DNA of 64,000 bases from Brevibacillus sp. JNUCC-41 (GTDB lineage Bacteria; Bacillota; Bacilli; Bacillales; DSM-1321): assembly GCF_014844095.1 (NCBI RefSeq), contig NZ_CP062163.1:4435501-4499500 (forward strand), read 5' to 3'. The notes under the pieces are model-generated. The model had not been told where the DNA came from. It ran no database searches and saw only the letters and a program-made list of their open reading frames with translations. Of the stretch, positions 57,342 to 64,000 are shown one piece after another. The position numbers and the translations under genes were made by a program. Each line of letters opens with the position of its first letter. Position 1 is the stretch's first letter.

Positions 57342-57677
57342 ATCACTACTCCTTTTAGTCAAGATACTACCTTTTACCCTAATTATTACAATTATTAACT
57401 TTTAAGTAAGTTTTGTACCTTATTTCACAAGGAATATTTAGAGGGAGTTACTAAACTGTTCGAAATCATGCAACTGAGTTTCATAAGGGAGTGGCTGAAG
57501 AAGTACAACGATAAGTCTATAGAATATTTATAAAAAAAGGCTGTCGCATATTAGCCTTTAACGTCGAAAATGTCCCCTTCCTACATTTTTATGTTAGACT
57601 TAATATATAAAACCATATTTTCTTAGGGTTTTTTGACTTTTATTAATCACGCTTTTATAGGGAAAGGAGTATAAGAA
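57342..57677. other. Intergenic stretch
   Basis: No gene seen. A small stem (AAAGGCT at 57537-57543 with AGCCTTT at 57553-57559) is the only structure, and short open scraps near 57460-57530 are not interpretable. Confidence 0.45.
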
Positions 57678-58049
57678 ATGGAGAAAATCAGCGTTTTTCT
57701 GGATGACTATCGGAAAGCTCCCGATGGCTATGTGTTAGTCGAGACTATTGACGAATGTATAGAGCTATTGCAAAACTTTGATATTGAACACCTCTCTTTG
57801 GACCATGATTTATTAAATAAAACTAGGAATGGTTTTATGCTTGTTCAAAAGATGGTCAAAGAAAAGCTTTTTGCTAACCGCATCACTATTCACTCTGCTA
57901 ATTCAATTGGCGGTAAAGCAATGTATAACTGTTTAAAGCAAGCACAACGGAATTTAACAATGCCCTCTTCCATTATTGTTTCCTTACGTCCCCTGCCCCT
58001 CAAATTTTTCCCGTCAAAGGTTCTGCAACATTATATAGATATAAGGTAA
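57678..58049 (+). CDS. Cyclic-phosphate-processing receiver-domain (cpREC) protein
   Basis: A 123-residue stand-alone receiver-like fold. It opens VFLDDYRKAPDGYVLVET, then LSLDHDLLNKTRNGFMLVQKMV, ITIHSANSIGGKAMY and a C-terminal helix. The DD pair, the LDHDL motif and the HSAN segment match the cyclic-phosphate-processing receiver domain described by comparative genomics in prokaryotic conflict and RNA-repair contexts. The site AAAGGAG precedes ATG 57678. The gene stands alone, so its partner is unknown. Confidence 0.65.
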   Translation: MEKISVFLDDYRKAPDGYVLVETIDECIELLQNFDIEHLSLDHDLLNKTRNGFMLVQKMVKEKLFANRITIHSANSIGGKAMYNCLKQAQRNLTMPSSIIVSLRPLPLKFFPSKVLQHYIDIR

Positions 58050-58265
58050 ACTCATCTCAATTACATTTCATGGAAAAATTATAGGATGCTTTTGAGACCG
58101 TATTACGGAAACGATTCTTTTTGCTTTAAATCAACTTGAATATGTTACTGTTAATGAGTCTATTGTAAGACCATCTCGACAAATGCCGTAATATATAAAA
58201 TAGCATTTTCTAAAAATCAATGTATTTTTGAATGATTAAATGCATGCGTAAAACTCGGAAAATAC
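58050..58265. other. Intergenic stretch with a coding remnant
   Basis: Around 58085-58190 two frames together read DAFETVLRK then TILFALNQLEYVTVNESIVRPSRQMP and a stop, separated by a shift. This suggests a broken small gene that I cannot identify. Confidence 0.4.
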
Positions 58266-58304
58266 AAAAAAGGCAATTCACATGCAGTGTAATTGCCTTT
58301 TTTT
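58266..58304. terminator. Bidirectional terminator
   Basis: AAAAAAGGCAATT pairs with AATTGCCTTTTTTT around a 12-nt loop, with A and T runs on the two sides. Confidence 0.8.
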
Positions 58305-58404
58305 GATGTATGTTCAAGCTTCATGGTAGTTTAAAAGTTAAAGTTTATATCGCATTATATGCTATAGCAGAGATTCCATTATTTTGCCCGGCTTGCAACT
58401 GACA

Positions 58405-59322
58405 TTACTTGTTTTTTACGATTGATAAAATCGTGATGGTACTTATAATGCAGAGTGTGCCGAGCCACTCGGCAAAACCGAATGTTACATTCAGCCAGAA
58501 AACGGATATTAAGGTTGCGGATAATGGCTCAACTGAAGCTAATAAACTTACCTCTGAAGCCGAGATGAATTTGGTACTTTCCAAATAAAAATAAAAAGCA
58601 ATGATCGTTCCGAAAATGATGATGAATAATACCGCTGAAAATGAAGGTAACGTCCAATTGCCTTCGAATGCCCATGGAGGATGAATCATGCTAAAGCATA
58701 TGCCTCCAATCAACATTCCCCATCCTACAACAATCATTGATCCCCATCTTGAAAGGAGTTCATACGGCTGCAATGTATAAAATGCCAATGCAAAGGCTGA
58801 TGTTACTCCCCAAAATACTGCCCACCCCGAAATGGAAAGTGTATGTATGCTACCTCCAGTCACAAGCAAAAAAGTTCCTAAAATCGCTATGATCACAGCT
58901 ACACTCACAGTAATGCTTGGAAGACGTCTGGAATGAATGGCTAAATAACAAGTGATCAGGGCCGGTGCCAAATATTGAAGGACTGTAGCGGTGGCTGCGT
59001 TGCCATGTTCAATTGCTGCAAAATATGTGTATTGGACAGCAAGCATACCCAGAATGGCAAAAAGGATAATTTGAAGCGCATCTTTTTTAGTTTTCCAAAT
59101 CTCAAAAACTTTCAGTCTTTCGATCTTATATGCGACACCTAATAAGATGATTCCAGAAAGCAACAAGCGCACAACAGTGAGCCACTCAGGACTGAAACCT
59201 TGATGCTGAAATAGATATTGAGCTGCCGTTCCTGATACTCCCCATAACGCAGCGCCAGTCAGTACTAGTGCAATCCCTTTATTTCTTGAAGTTGACATAG
59301 CAACTAAAGTATCATTACTCAT
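58405..59322 (-). CDS. EamA/DMT-family transporter
   Basis: A 305-residue membrane protein with ten hydrophobic segments in two EamA repeats (IALVLTGAALWGVSGTAAQYLF in the first, ISGWAVFWGVTSAFALAFYTL in the second). AIEHGNAATATVLQYLAPALI and SLLASVEPLSATLISVFWL are the conserved helix 4 and 9 regions. Members export amino acids or other metabolites. The ATG at 59322 has GGGGAAGA upstream and overlaps the 3' end of the GntR gene by 8 nt, so the regulator and exporter are translated together. Confidence 0.87.
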   Translation of the reverse strand: MSNDTLVAMSTSRNKGIALVLTGAALWGVSGTAAQYLFQHQGFSPEWLTVVRLLLSGIILLGVAYKIERLKVFEIWKTKKDALQIILFAILGMLAVQYTYFAAIEHGNAATATVLQYLAPALITCYLAIHSRRLPSITVSVAVIIAILGTFLLVTGGSIHTLSISGWAVFWGVTSAFALAFYTLQPYELLSRWGSMIVVGWGMLIGGICFSMIHPPWAFEGNWTLPSFSAVLFIIIFGTIIAFYFYLESTKFISASEVSLLASVEPLSATLISVFWLNVTFGFAEWLGTLCIISTITILSIVKNK

Positions 59323-60010
59323 ATTTATCTTCCCCGCTTTTTACACGTTTCGAATGGGCTTGAATTCTATAATAACTTTCTTTCCAATTCTTTTCTATCA
59401 TATTAAGCGCCATAGTGAGATTTCCATTCCTTAATGCCTGTATGATTCTATCATGCTCATTAACGGAAAGATGAACATCACTAACCTGATTGAAATAAAA
59501 CAGTTCTATCCGTATAAGTTTTTGTTTAAGTCCTGATAGAATCCGCTTTAATTCATCATTTGTAGAAAGGTTGATGTAAATGGAGTGAAAGTCATCATCT
59601 TTCTGAACGGCCACTATTTGATTTCCCTCGTCGATTGCTTTTTTCACTTCATGATTAATGGCTTCCATCTCAATTAAGTATTTTTCTTCAATGAAATCAA
59701 AAGCCTGTTCCATAGCCAACTTTTCCAGTGTCCAAACAATGGAATATATGTTTAATACCCCTTCGAATTGAATAGGGGAAACAATAGTTGAACGGCTAGG
59801 CTTGGTCTCTACAAATCCATCATCCTCAAGCCTTAAAAGTGCTTCTCTAATGGGGGTTCTGCTTACTCCCAATTGTTCAGCTAATTCTTTGTCACGTAAT
59901 TGCTGGCCTGGTGTTAGGATTCCCTGTACTATCCAATCCCGCAATATCATGTATGCTTCTTCACGTACAGAAGTACGTTTGATTTTTTGTGATGAATTTG
60001 AATGCACCAA
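59315..60010 (-). CDS. GntR-family (FadR/FCD) regulator
   Basis: A 231-residue regulator. The winged helix reads LRDWIVQGILTPGQQLRDKELAEQLGVSRTPIREALLRLEDDGFVETKPSR and is followed by an FCD domain (YSIVWTLEKLAMEQAF, KDDDFHSIYINLSTNDELKRIL and VNEHDRIIQALRNGNLTMALNMIEKNW). AAGGAGG is 8 nt before a TTG (60010) and 11 nt before a GTG (60007); one of these is the start, not the upstream ATG at 60049. The palindrome at 60044-60066 just upstream is its probable operator. It likely controls the EamA exporter fused to it by overlap. Confidence 0.85.
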   Translation of the reverse strand: MVHSNSSQKIKRTSVREEAYMILRDWIVQGILTPGQQLRDKELAEQLGVSRTPIREALLRLEDDGFVETKPSRSTIVSPIQFEGVLNIYSIVWTLEKLAMEQAFDFIEEKYLIEMEAINHEVKKAIDEGNQIVAVQKDDDFHSIYINLSTNDELKRILSGLKQKLIRIELFYFNQVSDVHLSVNEHDRIIQALRNGNLTMALNMIEKNWKESYYRIQAHSKRVKSGEDKYE

Positions 60011-60043
60011 CGGCTTTACCTCCTTGAAATACCAATATATAAT

Positions 60044-60066
60044 ATGCAATATATCACATATTGCAT
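60044..60066. promoter_or_regulatory. Palindromic operator upstream of the GntR gene
   Basis: ATGCAATAT and ATATTGCAT are exact inverted arms separated by five bases, 34 nt before the GntR start. This fits an autoregulatory GntR site. Confidence 0.6.
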
Positions 60067-60460
60067 GCCGTTAAAATAGAAATAAGAAGATTTTGCTGCT
60101 GTATTATTTAATTGATTTCATAATTGCTCCACCACTTGGCGTAAGACTACTTGATGGTGTCTCGTCAATGGAGTAAAGTAAAAGCCAAGAATAAAAGAAT
60201 TCAAACACTTGCTTTTCAAACCAAAAAGACAACACTCACAACCAGAGTACTGTCTTTTTATTTGGATTATCCCATCATTGAGAAAGTAATTGGCGGTCGA
60301 TTTTCGTTCCTAAGTAGGGAAAAAGCAAAAAAATATCGGAGAATTCGAGGGGAGTCTTTCCATTAGGGTAGGTCATGTCGAAATACCAAAGAAACATGAC
60401 TTTAGTCAAGCTTCTTCGGTTGCAGCAAAAGTCCGGTTGCGAATTCCATTAGAATTTTTT
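60067..60460. other. Intergenic stretch with one hairpin
   Basis: Holds a terminator-like stem at 60223-60259 (AAAAAGACA / TGTCTTTTT with inner ACTC / GAGT). A 71-codon plus frame at 60151-60366 runs through this stem and is not considered a gene. Confidence 0.5.
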
Positions 60461-60601
60461 CTAAAAAAATGTCTTGAAAATGTCTTTGTGCTGACCGCAC
60501 TCATTACAGGAATATTCTATTTCCAATGCATCTTCAGTTACTGTATGTACGGTCTCTTTTTTACAAGTTTCACAAAATCTCTTTTCGGATATTTCTTTCA
60601 T
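60461..60601 (-). CDS. 46-residue zinc ribbon protein
   Basis: A microprotein with two CxxC knuckles: FCETC (C10/C13) and SCNECG (C32/C35), separated by an acidic strand-rich middle (VHTVTEDALEIEYS). This is a minimal zinc ribbon. The ATG at 60601 has GGAGTG about 10 nt upstream on the minus strand. Such tiny ribbons often bind ribosomes, RNA polymerase or act as adaptor subunits; nothing in the neighbourhood decides. It is about 150 nt after the methyltransferase on the same strand. Confidence 0.65.
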   Translation of the reverse strand: MKEISEKRFCETCKKETVHTVTEDALEIEYSCNECGQHKDIFKTFF

Positions 60602-60750
60602 GTATCATTCACACTCCGTTTTCCCATCAATGGTTTGTAGCCTTGTTACTATTATTTTGCGAATATCCTTCAGAAAAAATACCTTATTCCTGAACGACCT
60701 TAAAAAAGAAGATAATGAATTCAGGGAAAATGGTAATGGGAAAGTTAATT

Positions 60751-61575
60751 TCACCTCGGACTCCAATACATCAAAGCTGCATGAAACGGATATTCGTATT
60801 CAAAAACTCCTTCTTTTTCCACCACATATTTATTAAGGATCGATTTTACTTCATCATAGGAAAAATGTTCGTCGAGAATTTTAGTCGTATTATCACGAAT
60901 CATTTCTTCATAGGTGGAATAGATTTTTTTACTTTTCAATTTAACGATCTTACAATCCGCCAGTATTCCAAGTTGATACAAAACATTCAAGATGTGTATG
61001 TAATCCCGCTTTCTTAAATTGATCGTATATCCTCTTTGCTTCAATTCCATATAATGAGGTTTTTCTGGTCCGGTTGTCATGCCTACTATCACTAATCGGC
61101 CTGCAGTCTCATTCATTTTTAATAAGGTTTGACCGATTTCTGTCATACGGTAATAACAATTAAAACCAAATACTACATCATAACTGTCTCTTTTTGTATC
61201 ACTTTCCCACTTATCATGAATCAATTCCATGTTTTCGAAACCTTTTTCATTCGCTTGGGATTTTAAAAAACTGATAATGCTTTTAGAACTATCTATACAA
61301 GTTAGCTTCCTGACTTCTTTTGCAATTTCAAATGTATAATTGCCCCATCCAGGGCCGATTTCCAATACATGATCATCCTGTTTTAATAATGCCAATAACT
61401 CTCGCTGCACATGTTTTGCATAAGGATCCGCTTTATGTTGTTTTTTTCCTGCCACTTTGGAGGACCAAAAAGCTTCTTCTGCTGCATCATCTTTTAGTCG
61501 ATTCGGCATTTTACCATAAGGATCTAGCATGGATTCTCTCCAAAGTTCAATATAATCAAAATTATCAGTCTTCAT
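60751..61575 (-). CDS. SAM-dependent class I methyltransferase
   Basis: A 274-residue protein with a class I SAM fold. Motif I is VLEIGPGWGNYT, the ribose-binding acidic residue follows in LTCIDSS, and YDVVFGFNCYYRMTEIGQTLLKM is the motif IV region with a Tyr-rich segment. The N-terminal FDYIELWRESMLDPYGKMPNRLKDDAAEEAFWSS is a family-specific cap. The ATG at 61575 has GGGGAGAG upstream; the frame before it (from TTG 61590) is not needed. It lacks the NPPY of N6-adenine enzymes, so a small molecule is the likelier acceptor. Confidence 0.8.
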   Translation of the reverse strand: MKTDNFDYIELWRESMLDPYGKMPNRLKDDAAEEAFWSSKVAGKKQHKADPYAKHVQRELLALLKQDDHVLEIGPGWGNYTFEIAKEVRKLTCIDSSKSIISFLKSQANEKGFENMELIHDKWESDTKRDSYDVVFGFNCYYRMTEIGQTLLKMNETAGRLVIVGMTTGPEKPHYMELKQRGYTINLRKRDYIHILNVLYQLGILADCKIVKLKSKKIYSTYEEMIRDNTTKILDEHFSYDEVKSILNKYVVEKEGVFEYEYPFHAALMYWSPR

Positions 61576-61650
61576 CTTCGCTCTCCCCAAATTATATAAT
61601 TTATGTATAATGATTTTTTCTTACACTATTCTTACCCCATAGTTGCAAAA

Positions 61651-61673
61651 GAAAAAGAGCTGCAAATCAGCTC
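61651..61673 (-). terminator. Minus-strand terminator after the alpha/beta hydrolase
   Basis: GAGCTG pairs with CAGCTC around ATTTG (minus strand), followed by TTTTTCTTTT. It separates the hydrolase from the methyltransferase. Confidence 0.75.
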
Positions 61674-61856
61674 CCGATAATGAACAAAGCCTTTTTTATA
61701 TTATAATCTCTCAACAAATTAGCATTGGTCATACTCAACTACTTGCAGCGTTTTGTCCAAAGACTCACTGCTTTAGGGCTTTCTATTTCTCTATTTTATA
61801 GGTACTCCTTTTAATAATACAATAAGATTATCCATAAAGTATGGTTAACATTATGT

Positions 61857-61898
61857 GCGAAAAGGGGGAGTGCTGACGTTTCATCCGCTTCTCCCCTA
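61857..61898 (-). terminator. Hairpin directly after the hydrolase gene
   Basis: GGGGAGAAG and CTCCCCCTTTT (minus strand) form a stem with a short T run 17 nt after the hydrolase stop. It is weaker than the one at 61651. Confidence 0.5.
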
Positions 61899-61914
61899 CT
61901 ATATATCTAAAGGT

Positions 61915-62736
61915 TTACACGTTTTTAAAATGCTGTTGAATATAAGAATTCACTTTATCAGGCACTTCGATTTGGATAAAATGCCCGGCATTTTGAATAA
62001 TGTGAACCTGTGCATGTGGGAAACCTTCTTTCTGGAGCTTGTAGGCAAATTCAAAAGGTATATAAGGATCCATCTCTCCCCAAATTATTGTGACAGGTAT
62101 TTTGATCTGATTTAGTTTTTGATTGTACGATTTTACCTTTTCTATATTTCCAGAACGGTATAGATCTAAGATGACTTTACAAGATTCGGGTGTTCTAAAG
62201 ACACGAAAGAAGTCTTCCATAATTTCGTCACCTATGTTCGGAATCGTTTTCTTCATTTCGGTTTGAGCTTGGGGATCATCTGACATGCGCTTCATTATTT
62301 TCTCTCCAGCATTTGGTGTTCTCCAAATCTGAGCAAGTGAGTGCCACTTATAATCTACTGATATGGTTGTATTTGAAACAAAGAGACTTAGTATTCTCTC
62401 TGGATGATCACATGCCCATTTCAGTCCAATAAGTCCGCCCCAGTCATGAACAATAAGGTGGAATTTATCTAGTTTTAGTTCCCTTGTAAAATCCGATACA
62501 AACTGTTCATATCTTTCCCACGTTGAAGATTCATCAAACTGTTCACTTTGGCCGAATCCAGGGAGATCCGGTGCGATGGTTCTAAATCCACAAGACACAA
62601 TGCATGGTATCATTTCTTTCCACAAAAGACTGGACTCAGGTACCCCGTGCAATAAAAGTACTGGGGGATCATTAACATTGCCTTTCTCGATATAGGATAT
62701 CATCTTTCCATTTATTATCATTTTTTTCTTTTCCAC
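61915..62736 (-). CDS. Alpha/beta hydrolase (haloalkane dehalogenase / epoxide hydrolase group)
   Basis: A 273-residue hydrolase. LLLHGVPESSLLW is the oxyanion segment, the nucleophile elbow is VHDWGGLIG with Asp in place of Ser, the acid is in WGEMDPYIP and the catalytic His in NAGHFIQIEVP. An Asp nucleophile marks epoxide hydrolases, haloalkane and fluoroacetate dehalogenases rather than esterases. AGGAGG lies 9 nt before a GTG (62736), the preferred start; the TTG at 62745 abuts the site. The gene stands alone. Confidence 0.82.
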   Translation of the reverse strand: MEKKKMIINGKMISYIEKGNVNDPPVLLLHGVPESSLLWKEMIPCIVSCGFRTIAPDLPGFGQSEQFDESSTWERYEQFVSDFTRELKLDKFHLIVHDWGGLIGLKWACDHPERILSLFVSNTTISVDYKWHSLAQIWRTPNAGEKIMKRMSDDPQAQTEMKKTIPNIGDEIMEDFFRVFRTPESCKVILDLYRSGNIEKVKSYNQKLNQIKIPVTIIWGEMDPYIPFEFAYKLQKEGFPHAQVHIIQNAGHFIQIEVPDKVNSYIQQHFKNV

Positions 62737-62745
62737 TTTTATCAA

Positions 62746-63363
62746 CCTCCTGAATAAAGTATTTTAAAACCTTATTAGCATAAAGACAGGTCATAGTTCC
62801 TCTCTAGAATAGGGATTTATTCGGAATAGACTATGGATAAAATAACGATATAGACAGTTTAAATGGAATTACTATCAAATCCCTCTCTCATTTCTATGTT
62901 AGTTTGTTATTCAATGCTTGTGTTTTTAGATTTTTATCTAAAGTTTAGTCATAAATGGAATTATTAAAGATGTGAATATGGACTCCTCCAATTCTTTGTC
63001 CGAAATTTATTCGCTTCCACCTATCCCTCATATAACATCAAACACAAAAAAAGGTAAAGCTACAAAAAGGCCTCACCTCTGAAATGATTAAAACCTTCAT
63101 TACTCTAAAGGTATCAAAGTCATTTGATCAATCCACTTAAATTGTAGTTCCGCTCTTTAATGCATGATCTAATCTTTATGGGTGTATTTAAATCCGTAAA
63201 TGATTCAATGTTTCTAATCCATTCTTTTCTAGGTTTATTGTAATTTAGACATCTGTGGACTTTTGCTGAGTGAAGAAAAATATGAAGATGATAATGGGAA
63301 TGGCTATTAGAAAGGCATTGTTTCTCGAACTTTTAATTGTAGGAATATCTGTTAATGACATTT
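62746..63363. other. Intergenic stretch
   Basis: About 600 nt AT-rich DNA with no open frame over 60 codons and no recognised RNA or repeat. It must contain the promoter of the hydrolase gene. Confidence 0.5.
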
Positions 63364-63813
63364 TTACTCATTTCCTTTTAATGTAGTTAATAATTCTGGT
63401 GGTACGTTATAATGCTTCTTTACAATCGTATTGAAAAAATTATAATCTTCAATTGGCAATGCCGGAACAACTTCAGGATAACCAAATATAGGACCGGAAA
63501 CATTAATTGAGAAATCACCAGACGAAATAAATGTTCCTGTCACATGTATGGCATCATTGATTAATAATATTGCTATGATGATGTCCAATATATCGATAAA
63601 AAGATTTCCCACTTGCGAGTGGTCCGTCCCTTCTAAACGATGGCCCCCAAAAAGAGGCCCGCCTAATGAGATACTAAATCTTCCTGGTCTTACAAAAACG
63701 CCAATGATTGTGATTTGTCCAGTTAATAATAGGATGGCTGTTGTAATTTCGAGATTACGCTGAAAGGAGTGAATTACTTTTTTTTCTGAATTAACTACAC
63801 AGGATTCAATCAA
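63364..63813 (-). CDS. Two-repeat hydrophobic protein of unknown function
   Basis: A 149-residue protein built from two related units: ITTAILLLTGQITIIGVFVRPGRFSISLGGPLFGG and IIIAILLINDAIHVTGTFISSGDFSINVSGPIFGY. Each has a hydrophobic strand stretch, then G-x-F, F-S-I and G-P-x-F-G. It ends in a polar tail (YNVPPELLTTLKGNE). GGGGAG is 8 nt before a TTG at 63813, a better start than the ATG at 63846, which has no site. The beta-rich repetition suggests a structural, possibly spore-coat or envelope protein; the family is not recognised. Confidence 0.6.
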   Translation of the reverse strand: MIESCVVNSEKKVIHSFQRNLEITTAILLLTGQITIIGVFVRPGRFSISLGGPLFGGHRLEGTDHSQVGNLFIDILDIIIAILLINDAIHVTGTFISSGDFSINVSGPIFGYPEVVPALPIEDYNFFNTIVKKHYNVPPELLTTLKGNE

Positions 63814-63861
63814 TATCACCACTCCCCATGTAGGCATTTTATTCATATAAACGGGCAAACG

Positions 63862-64000
63862 TCACTGATTTGATTGATTTTTATTTAAAAGTTCTATTAC
63901 TGAATATATGGCTTTTTCAATTTCTTTATATCCGGTACATCGACAAATATTCGAAGAAAGCCATGTTTCAATTTTTTCAGGGCTTGGGTTCCTGTCATTA
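63862..64000 (-). CDS. [2Fe-2S]-binding subunit of a xanthine/CO dehydrogenase-type enzyme (C-terminal part)
   Basis: The minus strand ends a gene that runs off the window: NPSPEKIETWLSSNICRCTGYKEIEKAIYSVIE, followed by a Lys/Asn tail and TGA at 63864-63862. The CRCTGY motif and the helix before it are the second [2Fe-2S] site of CoxS/XdhC-type small subunits of molybdenum hydroxylases. Only about 45 residues are visible. The large and medium subunits, if present, lie beyond 64000. Confidence 0.75.
   Translation of the reverse strand, partial: NDRNPSPEKIETWLSSNICRCTGYKEIEKAIYSVIELLNKNQSNQ

Overview
The window looks like chromosome from a spore-forming, aerobic member of the Bacillaceae (Bacillus/Peribacillus type). 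The DNA is AT-rich with strong AGGAGG-type ribosome binding sites. It carries Bacillus-type genes: a CdaS-like diadenylate cyclase, a KinB-like sensor kinase, a split GcvPA/GcvPB glycine decarboxylase, tandem glycine riboswitches, CcpA cre-like sites, a collagen-like BclA-type surface protein and an AcoR/sigma-54 acetoin operon. Assignments rest on reading motifs and translations; no database search was run.

Layout. 1-6.5 kb: housekeeping and orphan genes (VOC protein, 2Fe-2S ferredoxin, CdaS, methionine aminopeptidase, a PadR-like regulator with a DUF697-type GTPase, acyl-CoA dehydrogenase). 6.9-8.6 kb: a damaged copper locus, with a frameshifted csoR lacking the expected ligand Cys, an intact copZ, no copA, and a 5'-truncated HxHP protein. 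9.1-15.5 kb: KinB-like kinase, acetoacetate-CoA ligase with a cre over its start codon, a decayed DHA2 efflux pump and an M20 amidohydrolase. 15.5-30.2 kb: a glycine/serine catabolic island. A first tandem riboswitch precedes an amino-acid permease and a second precedes glyA-gcvT-gcvH-gcvPA-gcvPB. Then come lipA, an A-type Fe-S carrier, lpdA, purU and sdaAB-sdaAA. Glycine is imported, cleaved to CO2, ammonia and methylene-THF, combined with a second glycine to serine, and deaminated to pyruvate. LipA and the Fe-S carrier can supply lipoate for GcvH, Lpd is the E3, and PurU can free tetrahydrofolate.

30.4-39 kb: a dispersed Bacillus palindromic repeat, a MerR regulator with a divergent 19-bp-spacer promoter and permease, two nearly identical aldehyde dehydrogenases flanking an iron alcohol dehydrogenase, and an agmatinase-family ureohydrolase; this is plausibly polyamine or guanidino-compound breakdown. 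39.1-40.3 kb: a third, mutated glycine riboswitch with no gene behind it, a shattered AGCS symporter on the other strand and an IS110 fragment. 40.4-49.2 kb: a long inverted repeat and a textbook -24/-12 promoter, then acoA-acoB-acoC-acoL, a butanediol/acetoin dehydrogenase, AcoR and a nitronate monooxygenase.

49.3-51.5 kb is a long AT-rich stretch without convincing genes. 51.5-64 kb holds a collagen-like protein preceded by a small ORF with an early stop, a glycolate/lactate oxidase and BASS transporter operon divergent from a FadR-type regulator with two matching palindromic operators, a cyclic-phosphate-type receiver protein, a GntR/EamA pair, a 46-residue zinc ribbon protein, a methyltransferase, an alpha/beta hydrolase, a two-repeat protein of unknown role, and the C-terminus of a CoxS-type 2Fe-2S subunit running off the end. 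No rRNA, tRNA, CRISPR array or intact transposon was seen. The most interesting points are the complete riboswitch-governed glycine catabolic island with its decaying orphan riboswitch, and the inverted repeat at the acetoin promoter.
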